This document shows positions 48,102-57,400 of a DNA stretch of 64,000 nucleotides, piece after piece; the stretch's first letter is position 1; every line of letters begins with the position of its first letter. Below the pieces are notes generated by a model. It was not told the DNA's origin, did no database searches, and saw only the letters and a program-made list of their open reading frames with translations. The DNA comes from JAEKNW01 sp963678375. Its GTDB lineage: Bacteria; Cloacimonadota; Cloacimonadia; Cloacimonadales; JAFGVF01. The stretch is taken from NCBI GenBank assembly GCA_963678375.2, contig OY782831.1, forward strand, positions 2,294,001 to 2,358,000, given 5' to 3'. The position numbers and the translations under genes were made by a program.

Positions 48102-48468
48102 ATTATTTTATGGGATTCTCTTAATACTATGGTTTATAGCGAGTGTAATTACTTCTATTTTACCATCAGAATCCTTACCAATTGACTATATTTTTGGCTA
48201 TGATAAGTTACTTCATGCTATTAAGTTTTTGATTTTTTCTGTTATCTTATATAATTTTCTTCATTACACAGACTTAAATTATAGCAAAAAGTTATTAATA
48301 TATATCCCACTTCAGTTTTATCCAATAGTTGATGAAGTTTTACAGCTCAAGATACCTAGTAGAAGCTATAGTGCTTATGATATATTGGCTAATTATATCG
48401 GTTTGATGATAGGTGTGATATTATCAGTTTTGATCAGAATATTTATTCATAAGAAGAGTCCAATATAA
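48079..48468 (+). CDS. VanZ-like small membrane protein
   Basis: 129 residues with four hydrophobic helices. The pattern of VanZ family proteins is present: Asp-Lys-x2-His in YDKLLHAIKF (about 41-50), then an acidic helix IVDEVLQLKIPSRSYSAYDILANYIGL, where DE and the SxxD-N residues match the family's conserved polar positions. Three in-frame ATG codons (48079, 48085 and 48088) lie within the end of the previous gene, so the exact start is unsure; all overlap it. Function of the family is poorly known (VanZ itself gives weak teicoplanin resistance). Confidence 0.8.
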   Translation: MRMMKRIKLFYGILLILWFIASVITSILPSESLPIDYIFGYDKLLHAIKFLIFSVILYNFLHYTDLNYSKKLLIYIPLQFYPIVDEVLQLKIPSRSYSAYDILANYIGLMIGVILSVLIRIFIHKKSPI

Positions 48469-49682
48469 TGAAACTAAAAAACATTTCTAGTTCTGATACT
48501 CAAAACTGGAGGAATGCAGAACAGCTAATTTATGATGTAATGAAGTTACATGACTTTGAAGAGGTGAGACTATCCTTGCTTCAAGAGAGTGAGATGCTGA
48601 AAAAATGTCTAAAAAAAGACTTTTATACTAATGAAAAAGATGCTAGTAATCCTAATGTAATTATAGATCTCTGCATGGAGCAAAACGTTAGTTTACGTCC
48701 TGAGGGTACTATCAACTTATTATCAAATTTTCTTAACGAATATGATAATAGTAAGGCTTTGAAGTACTATTATTTGGGAAATATGATAAGAATAGTGGAT
48801 AATGAAATTGAAGAGACTTATAGATTGGGAGCAGAAATCTATGGTGATGAAACTATTGTCTCAGATATAACTGTTATTGATACAGCTTTAAAACTACTTA
48901 ATGCTTTCGGTCTAAAAAACACTTTGGTAGAGATTAACTCATTCGGATGTGAGGACTGTATTCTTTCTCTACCTAAAGCTCTTATGGAACAACCTAAAAC
49001 TAATATAAACCCTGAAGATAAAGAGAGCAAAATTACTTCTAATTACTATCAGAATTCACTAGAAAACTCTGATTATTGTCAAGACTGTCAAACTAGACTG
49101 CATAAGATTAGACATTTTCTTTCCAATCTAATGATCAAGTATCAATATAATCCAAATTTAACAAGAACATATAATTACTACAATGCTATGGTATTCAATA
49201 TTTATGTTCAGCAGGGTGATGATAATATCTTGGTTGGTGGTGGTGGAAGATATGATCATTTGACTCAATATGTAACAGGGAAAGAGATACCCTCAATTGG
49301 TTTTGACCTGAACTTAGATATTATCTACGAACTTGTAAAAAAGAATAATCTATTTCCTGACCATAGCTTCGAATTTAAAGTATTTATTTGCTCAGAAACA
49401 GAGGATCTTCTTCTAAATGAGATGCAGATATTGCAAGAACTTCATAAAAAGATGATTTATACAATTCAAGGTAAGGTAACAGCAACTTCTCATAGTGCAT
49501 TAGAAATGGCTAAAGAAGAGAGCTGTTCTGTCTTGATTTATATTGATAATCAATCTCTTTATAAAGGTAAAATAGAAGTGTTTAATTTGCATAAAGAACA
49601 TGGTTATCATATTTCATTAGATTCAATTATTGATGAATTAGAGATTATTAAAAAAAGCATTAAACAACAACTGTTTTTATGA
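48468..49682 (+). CDS. Histidyl-tRNA synthetase-fold protein (HisS/HisZ-like)
   Basis: 404 residues; ATG overlaps the stop codon of the VanZ-like gene by one base. The class II HisRS core is recognisable: motif 2 SLRPEGTINLL, the C-x2-C pairs (FGCEDC and YCQDCQ) found in many bacterial HisRS insertions, the Arg of TRTYNYYNAMVF corresponding to the RGLDYY histidine motif, and GGGGRYDHLTQY. A C-terminal anticodon-binding-like domain follows (about 305-400). The motif-2 loop (MIRIVDNEIEETYRLG) lacks the usual ERPQ..RYRQF residues, and motif 1 is weak. It could be a divergent HisRS, the HisZ regulator of HisG, or another paralogue; no hisG is adjacent. Confidence 0.75.
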   Translation: MKLKNISSSDTQNWRNAEQLIYDVMKLHDFEEVRLSLLQESEMLKKCLKKDFYTNEKDASNPNVIIDLCMEQNVSLRPEGTINLLSNFLNEYDNSKALKYYYLGNMIRIVDNEIEETYRLGAEIYGDETIVSDITVIDTALKLLNAFGLKNTLVEINSFGCEDCILSLPKALMEQPKTNINPEDKESKITSNYYQNSLENSDYCQDCQTRLHKIRHFLSNLMIKYQYNPNLTRTYNYYNAMVFNIYVQQGDDNILVGGGGRYDHLTQYVTGKEIPSIGFDLNLDIIYELVKKNNLFPDHSFEFKVFICSETEDLLLNEMQILQELHKKMIYTIQGKVTATSHSALEMAKEESCSVLIYIDNQSLYKGKIEVFNLHKEHGYHISLDSIIDELEIIKKSIKQQLFL

Positions 49683-50143
49683 AGTTAATTAATGCAACTC
49701 TTTGCTATATCCAAAAAGCTGACTATACCTTGATGTTACATCGTATAAAGAAAGAAAATGATATACATCAAGACAAATGGAATGGTTTAGGGGGTAAGTT
49801 TGAATCAGGAGAATCACCTGAAGAATGCCTTTTAAGAGAAGTTAAAGAAGAAAGCGGTTTGACTCTTACAAATTTTGAAATAGTAGGGCTATTATCCTTT
49901 CCCAAATTCGATGGAGTCTCTGATTGGCAGGTTTTTCTTTATAGAGCCACTGAGTTTACAGGTCGATTAATTGATTCAAAAGAAGGGAAACTTGAGTGGA
50001 TCCTTACAAGTAAACTATTAGATTTAAATCTATGGCCAGGTGATAAAATATTTCTACAGTGGATGTTGGATAAGAAATTCTTTTCAGCTAAGTTTATCTA
50101 TAATAACAAAATGCTTAAAGATTATTCTGTGAAATTTTATTGA
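49679..50143 (+). CDS. Nudix hydrolase, 8-oxo-dGTPase-like
   Basis: 154 residues. A complete Nudix box is present, GGKFESGESPEECLLREVKE with the following ESGL (about 38-60), matching G-x5-E-x7-RE-x2-EE-x-G. The NGLGG start and WQVFLYRA strand fit the 8-oxo-dGTP diphosphatase group (MutT/MTH1-like). It cleans oxidised nucleotides, or hydrolyses another nucleoside diphosphate derivative. Its ATG overlaps the stop of the HisRS-like gene (ATGA), so the two are translationally coupled. Confidence 0.9.
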   Translation: MKLINATLCYIQKADYTLMLHRIKKENDIHQDKWNGLGGKFESGESPEECLLREVKEESGLTLTNFEIVGLLSFPKFDGVSDWQVFLYRATEFTGRLIDSKEGKLEWILTSKLLDLNLWPGDKIFLQWMLDKKFFSAKFIYNNKMLKDYSVKFY

Positions 50144-50148
50144 TTTAA

Positions 50149-53100
50149 ATGAAAAAATGCCTGTCTTTTATCTTTCTTCTATTATCAATTGCTTGCCAAG
50201 GAGAGGAACTTAAATATTGGATTAGTGAGTATTTCTCCACACAAGGAACTGTTATAAACCTAGAAAAGTCAAATCTGATTAGCAATTCTGAAAAAGTGAG
50301 CACTGATTCACTGAAGTTCATTCGTGATTTAGATTACCATATAGATTATCAAAATGGAAGTATAACTATTCTGTCTGATAAGCTTTTGCAGGCAGGTCAA
50401 GCTAAAATAGAATATAAGATTATTCCAAGTGACTTTCTTGAACCCCTATATTTATATCAAATTGCAATTAATCCTGACTCAACATACATGGTCCAAAAAC
50501 GACAGAGAAAGCCTATTTTTCTTGAGAATAATAAATTACTTATCAATGGTTCCAAGACTTTTGCTTTATCTTTCTCAGAAAACAAGGATTTTGATGTAAA
50601 TCAATCACTTTATCTCAAACTTTCAGGTGAAATTGCTGATAATATATTTGTTGAAGCTCAACTTTCCGATAGCAATTCTCCAATATCGACTGAGGGTAAT
50701 TCTCAAGAATTAAGCTCTTTAGATAAGGTATATATCTCACTTTTTAACGATAACTTTGAATTAGCCTTTGGTGATTTAGCACACGAGATAACTAATACTT
50801 CCTATATTAATTATCTAGCTCAATTTGAAGGATTGAAACTAGGCTTGTTCCAAAGCAAAAATAATATTTATTCTGGTAGATTTAATCTACAAAATAGAAT
50901 CTGGACAGCTTTGGCTGTTTCCAAAGGTAAAAATAGTACTTATAAATTTAACTGTGTAGAAGGAAAACAAGGGCCCTACTTCATATATGTAGCAAATAAT
51001 GATCAATATGTAAGTATAATCGCTAACTCTGAGAGTCTCTTTATTGACGGTGTAAAGGCAGAAAGAGGTATTGATTACTTTATTGATTACAGTGAGGGTT
51101 CTGTTACTTTTGAAAACTTAGTTACATCAGAAACTGAGATTTATATTACTTTTGAATATAGTGATGAAAAATATCGAAACAATCTTTATATTGGATCATC
51201 TCAGTTCAAGATCACTGATTATTTTAATATCTCTTTGCATGCTATTCATCGTGAGGATGACAAAGAAAATCCACTCGAAGATATTCATACCTCAGAAGAT
51301 TTAGAAGCATTTGCAGTAGCTGGTGATAGTATCATTTATGCTAATGGAGTATACGAGGTTGAGCTTGGTCAAGGAAATTACATAGCTGAAACTAACTCTC
51401 AAGGTCAGACTATTTATACTTATGTAGGAACTGAGGGTCAGGGCAATTACAATATATATTTTTCTTATTTAGGTCAAGGACAAGGTAGCTATTATCAGAA
51501 ACTTCCAAATCAGTTTGAATATATTGGAGCTGGACAAGGTGATTATGAACCTGTTAGAAAACTTAATCCACCACAAAAACTCAGTAACTATGATATAGTA
51601 ATCCGTTTTGGTTTAGAATCTATCTACCTTGAAATGGAGTCCTTGCTAACCTATTATGATCAAAATACTTTTTCCAGTAAAGATGATTCTGATAACCAAG
51701 GAAATATTTCAAAAGTTTCTCTTAATCTTGTAAAAGATAAAGAATTATGGACTACTAATAATCAAATATCCTATGAATATAAGTCCAAAAATGCCAATCC
51801 AATAAGTGATTTAGCAAGTCCTCTTGAAATTAGTTATGGAGGAAAGGAGACAGATTACGACTCCTTAAAGACAAATACTATGTTGATAACTAGTAATTTC
51901 TCTTTGAATAATTACTTCTCTACTATTATTGATTTTAAATCTCAAAAGGTAAAAGAATTATATGATAGTGATTTAGTAAAAACTGATCTTTTCTTCAATG
52001 AACATACATACAGTCCAGAGCTTAGGTATATTTTCACAGAAAAAAAAATTAATTATGATCTTGCTGACGTAGATAAATTTAAGTACACAAATAAGTCTTT
52101 ACAACTAGGGAAAAAAGTATTATACCTACAAAGTAAGTTCAATTATTTTGAAGAAAATTCTCAAGAAGAGTTTTCTCAAAACCAAAAAACTGGTTATGAA
52201 TATCTAAAGAAAACTTACTCACTGAATACTATAAACCTCACCAGTGTTAATGTCTCAACTTCCTATTGGCAGGATGAGAGATCAAGTCTCAATAATAATG
52301 AGTGGCAAAAAGTGAGTACATCACAAACAGTTAACAGTAATCTTTTGCTAAGTTTTAAAAACTCAAATACCAATATAGAATATAGCTTTCGAGAAATAGA
52401 TGGTAAAAATGATAATATTGAAGATAATGTTTTTAACAAGATAACTATAAACTCTAGCCATTCAGTCTTTAATAATGGTCTAGATATTAATTATAACTAC
52501 AAAATTAATAATTTAGAATTCTATCCTAAGGTTAGAGAATTACAATATATCGGAGAAGGGGCAGGTGCTTATGATTCATTAGGCTTTTACCAAGATGAGG
52601 GAGATTGGGATTGGCTCTATGTTAACTCAGGTGAACCTGAACTATCTACTGAATTAAATATTGGTTTCAATAGTTATTTAAGACTAAACAGATTTATTCA
52701 ACTTAGCTTTTGGAAGAACCTGAATGCCGAGTTCAGATCAATTATCACTGAAGATACAAAAACTTCAGAAAAGTTAAAACTCTATTTCCTAAATCCTGAC
52801 GTGTTGATGAACAAAAATACAACCCTCTATGGAAGACAGAACTTCCTAACAAGCTATGGATATACTTCTGATAACAAGAAATTTAACTATCGATTATCCT
52901 TTGAATGGGATAAGATATTAGATAATCGCTATCAGAATGAGAGTAAAACAAACATAAAAATTATAGACAATGAATTTATGATGAGAAGAATGACCTTTGG
53001 AAATGTCGGAGCTCAGTTTGTATATAGGGAAGAAGCTGATACAAGATATCAACAAGTGATTAATGAATACTCTTCAATCATTAAATACCAAAATACATTC

Positions 53101-53457
53101 TTGTCAAATTACCTCTATAACGGAAATTTGAAAGGAAAACTGGAAAGGGGGAATGCAGATAATGAAATAAATGATTACGAAATTAGGGTTGCCGATTTCA
53201 ACAACATTATCACTGCTAACCTAGCCAAGAAGTATCTCATTCAGATAAATACTAATTTTATTCATACTTGGGATAATAGCGATAGCAGTTTCGTATTTTT
53301 ACCTGAAAAGAGAGCTGGTTTTTCTCTCAAATGGTCTATCTCAGCTAAATATAGCTATAATAAATATGTTACCCTCAATTTAACCTACCTGGGTAATAAG
53401 TACCCTCAAAATGAAATGGAAAATAATTTAAATATCGAAATAAAGGCAGAATTTTAA
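50149..53457 (+). CDS. Large envelope protein, probable outer-membrane beta-barrel, unknown function
   Basis: 1102 residues with a secretion signal (MKKCLSFIFLLLSIACQG). The Cys in SIAC could make it a lipoprotein, but the -3 residue is not typical. The first half has a beta-domain with FVEAQLSDSNSPISTEGNSQ and a repeated scheme of the form VEGKQGPYFI...SIIANSESLFIDGVKAERGIDYFIDY, known to me from large uncharacterised proteins of related phyla. Between about 400 and 475 there are repeated GQG-x-Y / GAGQGDY units (GQGNY, GQGNY, GQGSY, GQGDY; later GEGAGAY). The second half alternates polar and aromatic residues as in barrel strands and ends with NIEIKAEF, a terminal Phe. The start is 5 nt after the Nudix stop codon. 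Function unknown. Confidence 0.75.
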   Translation: MKKCLSFIFLLLSIACQGEELKYWISEYFSTQGTVINLEKSNLISNSEKVSTDSLKFIRDLDYHIDYQNGSITILSDKLLQAGQAKIEYKIIPSDFLEPLYLYQIAINPDSTYMVQKRQRKPIFLENNKLLINGSKTFALSFSENKDFDVNQSLYLKLSGEIADNIFVEAQLSDSNSPISTEGNSQELSSLDKVYISLFNDNFELAFGDLAHEITNTSYINYLAQFEGLKLGLFQSKNNIYSGRFNLQNRIWTALAVSKGKNSTYKFNCVEGKQGPYFIYVANNDQYVSIIANSESLFIDGVKAERGIDYFIDYSEGSVTFENLVTSETEIYITFEYSDEKYRNNLYIGSSQFKITDYFNISLHAIHREDDKENPLEDIHTSEDLEAFAVAGDSIIYANGVYEVELGQGNYIAETNSQGQTIYTYVGTEGQGNYNIYFSYLGQGQGSYYQKLPNQFEYIGAGQGDYEPVRKLNPPQKLSNYDIVIRFGLESIYLEMESLLTYYDQNTFSSKDDSDNQGNISKVSLNLVKDKELWTTNNQISYEYKSKNANPISDLASPLEISYGGKETDYDSLKTNTMLITSNFSLNNYFSTIIDFKSQKVKELYDSDLVKTDLFFNEHTYSPELRYIFTEKKINYDLADVDKFKYTNKSLQLGKKVLYLQSKFNYFEENSQEEFSQNQKTGYEYLKKTYSLNTINLTSVNVSTSYWQDERSSLNNNEWQKVSTSQTVNSNLLLSFKNSNTNIEYSFREIDGKNDNIEDNVFNKITINSSHSVFNNGLDINYNYKINNLEFYPKVRELQYIGEGAGAYDSLGFYQDEGDWDWLYVNSGEPELSTELNIGFNSYLRLNRFIQLSFWKNLNAEFRSIITEDTKTSEKLKLYFLNPDVLMNKNTTLYGRQNFLTSYGYTSDNKKFNYRLSFEWDKILDNRYQNESKTNIKIIDNEFMMRRMTFGNVGAQFVYREEADTRYQQVINEYSSIIKYQNTFLSNYLYNGNLKGKLERGNADNEINDYEIRVADFNNIITANLAKKYLIQINTNFIHTWDNSDSSFVFLPEKRAGFSLKWSISAKYSYNKYVTLNLTYLGNKYPQNEMENNLNIEIKAEF

Positions 53458-53458
53458 T

Positions 53459-54229
53459 ATGGGAATGCTAGAACCTTACGGAATGGCTATTATCTTACCA
53501 GCCATATTCTTGGCTGGACTTGTTGATTCTATGGCTGGAGGAGGAGGTTTAATTTCAATTCCAGCTTACTTAGCAGCTGGTTTACCACCCCACTTTGCCT
53601 TAGGGAATAATAAATTCTCTTCAGCAAATGGTACTATCTTTACAACAGTAAGATACTTCAGAAATAACTTGATAGATACTAAAGTTGCCCTCTTTAGTGC
53701 AGGTTTTGCACTGATTGGTTCATTCTTAGGTACTAGAACAGTTTTATATCTATCACCTGATTTTTTAAATGTGTTATTGATTATAGCTCTTCCTATAATA
53801 GCTATAATTTTAATAACAAACAACAAACTAGGTAAGATAAATAACTCTCATACAGTTAGCTTGAAAAAGAAATTGATAACTGCTGTAATTGCAGGACTGT
53901 TAATTGGTTTCTATGATGGGTTTTTTGGCCCTGGAACTGGTGCTTTTTTAATATTAGTTTATACTTCTGTACTTAGTTATGACTTCGTTGTAGCTAATGC
54001 TAATGCTAAAGTAGTGAATTTAGCATCAAACCTTGCAGCTGTAGTGACATTCATTGCAAGTGGTAAAGTTAATTATGAAATAGCAATTCCTGCTGCGATT
54101 TGCGGTATTTTAGGTAATTTAACTGGATCTCATTTAGTGATAAAAAAAGGTAATTCATTTATTAAACCTGTATTTATAATGGTCTTAATACTACTATTAA
54201 TTAAGGTTGTCTGGGACCAGTTTCAATAA
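53459..54229 (+). CDS. TSUP (TauE/SafE) family membrane transporter
   Basis: 256 residues, about seven to eight helices. The family signatures are present: GLVDSMAGGGGLISIPAYLAAG near the N-terminus, the first-half GNNKFSS segment, and FYDGFFGPGTGAFLIL in the second half. TSUP proteins export or import sulfite, sulfoacetate or related organosulfur anions; the substrate cannot be assigned here. The ATG is 1 nt after the preceding stop, so it is the last gene of the ybeY run, closed by the hairpin at 54452-54476. Confidence 0.9.
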   Translation: MGMLEPYGMAIILPAIFLAGLVDSMAGGGGLISIPAYLAAGLPPHFALGNNKFSSANGTIFTTVRYFRNNLIDTKVALFSAGFALIGSFLGTRTVLYLSPDFLNVLLIIALPIIAIILITNNKLGKINNSHTVSLKKKLITAVIAGLLIGFYDGFFGPGTGAFLILVYTSVLSYDFVVANANAKVVNLASNLAAVVTFIASGKVNYEIAIPAAICGILGNLTGSHLVIKKGNSFIKPVFIMVLILLLIKVVWDQFQ

Positions 54230-54293
54230 GCCAATTAATTCTTCTTTTGTTAAGGAATTTACTCATTTCTTCTCATAAGTAATGGATTAGTAT

Positions 54294-54360
54294 CCCTTGA
54301 TTGTTGATATCCTAATAAGCTATTGGACTTTTATAAGTATAGTAACAATGAAGGAATAGC
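54294..54360 (+). repeat. Degenerate dispersed repeat, copy 1
   Basis: This stretch in the gap after the TSUP gene matches the reverse complement of 63529-63598 over almost its full length. The shared core TATTGGACTTTTATA (15 nt) is perfect and the remainder is about three quarters identical by eye. It has no coding potential. Confidence 0.65.
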
Positions 54361-54451
54361 AATACATCAATAAATATTGCTGTAGTAATAGAATGAATGT
54401 CTGATAGTTTATTAAAAATTGAGTAGTTAAGATATTGTTGCCGAGGATATT

Positions 54452-54481
54452 AAGAGCCCTGTAAGACAGGGCTCTTTCTTT
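54452..54481. terminator. Bidirectional terminator between TSUP and gingipain-like genes
   Basis: AAGAGCCCTGT / ACAGGGCTCTT, a perfect 11-bp stem with a 3-nt loop (54452-54476), followed by TCTTT on the + strand. It lies between convergent genes, 16 nt after the minus-strand stop codon at 54492. Confidence 0.85.
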
Positions 54482-54491
54482 ATGATAAATC

Positions 54492-57400
54492 TTATTTCAT
54501 CAAAATCATCTTCTTAGTAAGTGTCTGATTTTCTGTTTTTAGTTTATAGTAATAAACTCCGCTTGCAACAGCTTGATCTGAACTGTTAGTACCATTCCAA
54601 ACCACAGAATGACTTCCAGCTTCAACATTGCCTTTTATCAAAGTTTTAACAAGCTGACCTTTTACATTATAGATATTTAACTCAAGATCTTTACTTGTTT
54701 CTTTAAGAGCAAAGGTTATAGTTGTTTCAGGATTGAATGGGTTAGGATAGTTTTGTAGAAGATATGATTGTGGAACTTGTACATTGTTATCATTTCCTAC
54801 AAAAGTATCTGGAGGAGTTTTTGTAAATCTAATAGCAAAATTAGATTCAACTTCCATGGCAGAATCAGGATAGATATCAGCATAAGTATATTGAATACCA
54901 TCGTTTCTTTCACCATTCATAATACCAACCGTTGAGAAGTTGCTTGTTACTGAAGGATTTGAGTAGGTATGGTATTGGAATATTATATCACCATCTTCAT
55001 CTGGAAGAGGTTCAAGGATAACTTGGAATTTTTGTAGGGCTGCATTTTCAAATTCATCAATTGTTGATTGAGTATAAGTATCATTCCATTCAATAATGAA
55101 TCTGTTATTAGCTTGGTCATAATAAGTGCTGATACGCATATCTGCAAAGACATTTTGCTCAGTTTGAAGACCCTTTAAATCATCCCAGTTAGGGCATACT
55201 TGATATTTAGGACCCCAAGCTGAAGGAATTGCAGAATTAGTAAAATTAACATACCAAGTTGAACCAAAGCTCATCCAACCGTTTGAACATAGAGTGACTT
55301 GATCAAAGTCTTGCCCATAATATCTAAAAGTAAATGGTAGGTCAGTAACAAATGACTCATCATCGTCCACTATATGAACTGTTCCAGTACCACCCTCATT
55401 AGGGTCAATATCCATCCAGTCGTAGCTTGGAGCAGATGAATAACCTGTATCGTTACTACCATAAGCATAGTAACCGTAAGTATCAGGACCAGTTGGATGA
55501 CTAGGTTGAACTCCGCTAATAGGTATTATAACAACCTTAGTGATTGTATATCCAGAAACAGCTTCAGTAAAGTCAAATCTAAATGGTATTTGAGCACCAG
55601 GAGTAGCAAGAGCATCTATCTCAGGAGAGAAAGTCACTGTAGTTGTATTATTAATAACAGCTGAATCATAAGCTACATCAATATCATTGTTAACAACTCC
55701 AGAATGAAGAGCTCGTACTCTAACGTTTCCAGATGATAAATCAACACTACCTACATTTCTAAAGGTTACTTGGATTTCATTAGCTTGACCAGCAATTATT
55801 TCTCCATTATGAAGTATGTAAGAAGGATTACCACCAGTTAAATAAAGGTTAAACTTTTCTGTATTACCAGAAGGTGTTAAAGCAAGCTCAAAGTCAGCAA
55901 CTTCAGCAAATTCAGCATCACTTGATACTTCAACAGTAAATTCAACTGTAGAATTTGCATTTGCTGACATATTTCCTGCTGATTGACTACTAGTATTGAT
56001 CATAACATTTGGGTTTTGTGATGTTAGAGTAGCTTCAACATTATTATAATCATCACCGTAATTAGTTAATTCAATAGTTAAGTTAGAAACATAACCTGCT
56101 TGTAGTTGTTGATCAACAGTAACATTAGTTATTGCAATGTTATTACTTTCAGATACTGGAATTTCAGCTGTGAAAGGTTTAAAGTTCTCTTTAGTAATGG
56201 TAATAATTACATCTTCACCATCAATTTCAGTATCAATAGGTATTACAGCAGATCCATTCATCACTCTAGTGTAAGCATAATTTAACTCATCTTTTGTGGA
56301 AGTAATAATAGCATTATTGAGTGAATGAGGTAATTGAAGTTCAATAGAACTTGTTCCTCGGTCTAAAGAGTTTGGAATACCTGTTACATCCATAGCATAA
56401 GGTACTTTAGACCACATCTTTAGAGAAGGGTCGCTAAGCATATTATATACATGGAAGTAGAATTGGACGTAACCACCATCTTCTCTATCATTAGGATAAT
56501 TATTATAAAGTTCAATTTTACCATCTAAAACTGTAGAACCAAAGATTCTTGTTCCATTATCTAAAAGGCTTAAGAACATTCCAGTTGAGATAGCATTATT
56601 AAATTTGGTTTTTGTGTGAAGATCTGATGGACCTACAAATGCTACTGCACCTTTAGGATTAGTAATAGAACCCATTCTCATCCAGTATTCACCAAAACTA
56701 GGATTAACAGAGTTAGCAAAGTCACCAGTATTACAAACTATAGAATATACTACCGGTAATTTATTAACATTATTAACATTAGCTAGATCACCCATGTGAA
56801 ATAGAGGATAATGCCATCCGTTAGCATCACCCCAACCACGGTAAGATATATATTGAACACCATTAGTTATTGCTGAAGTAATTGAGCCAGTTCCAGGGTA
56901 AGTAGGTGGATAATAGACAGTATCAACTTGAGTATATCCATGTTCTAAGAATCGTTCACGTACCCAACGAGACATTCTTACAGGTGTAGAAGGTTGAAGA
57001 TTATTTTCCGCATAGTTTCCAGCAACAACAAGTGCTTTTTTCATCCAAGCGTTATCTGCACCTGGCTCTATATCTGGATCTCTTTCATAATTTATTGTTT
57101 TGCTTGTTTGTACAGCTAAACTGAGTGGGTCACCGATTGAAAATCTACCAATAAGTGCTTCAGGGAAATAATCATCATCATCTCCTTCAAGCAAGGTATA
57201 GAAGTTATCATCAGCATCATTTTCAGTACCATCAGGTGATATAAACATATTAGTAGGGATTACGAAAGAACCCGAAGTATCACCAACCAGAATAATATAG
57301 TCTGGTTTATGTTCTTCATAATAAGTTGCAATATTTTGTTTAACAATAGCTGCAGAAGACCATGAAGCTTCTGTTAGCATGGTACCAACTTGAAAACCTG

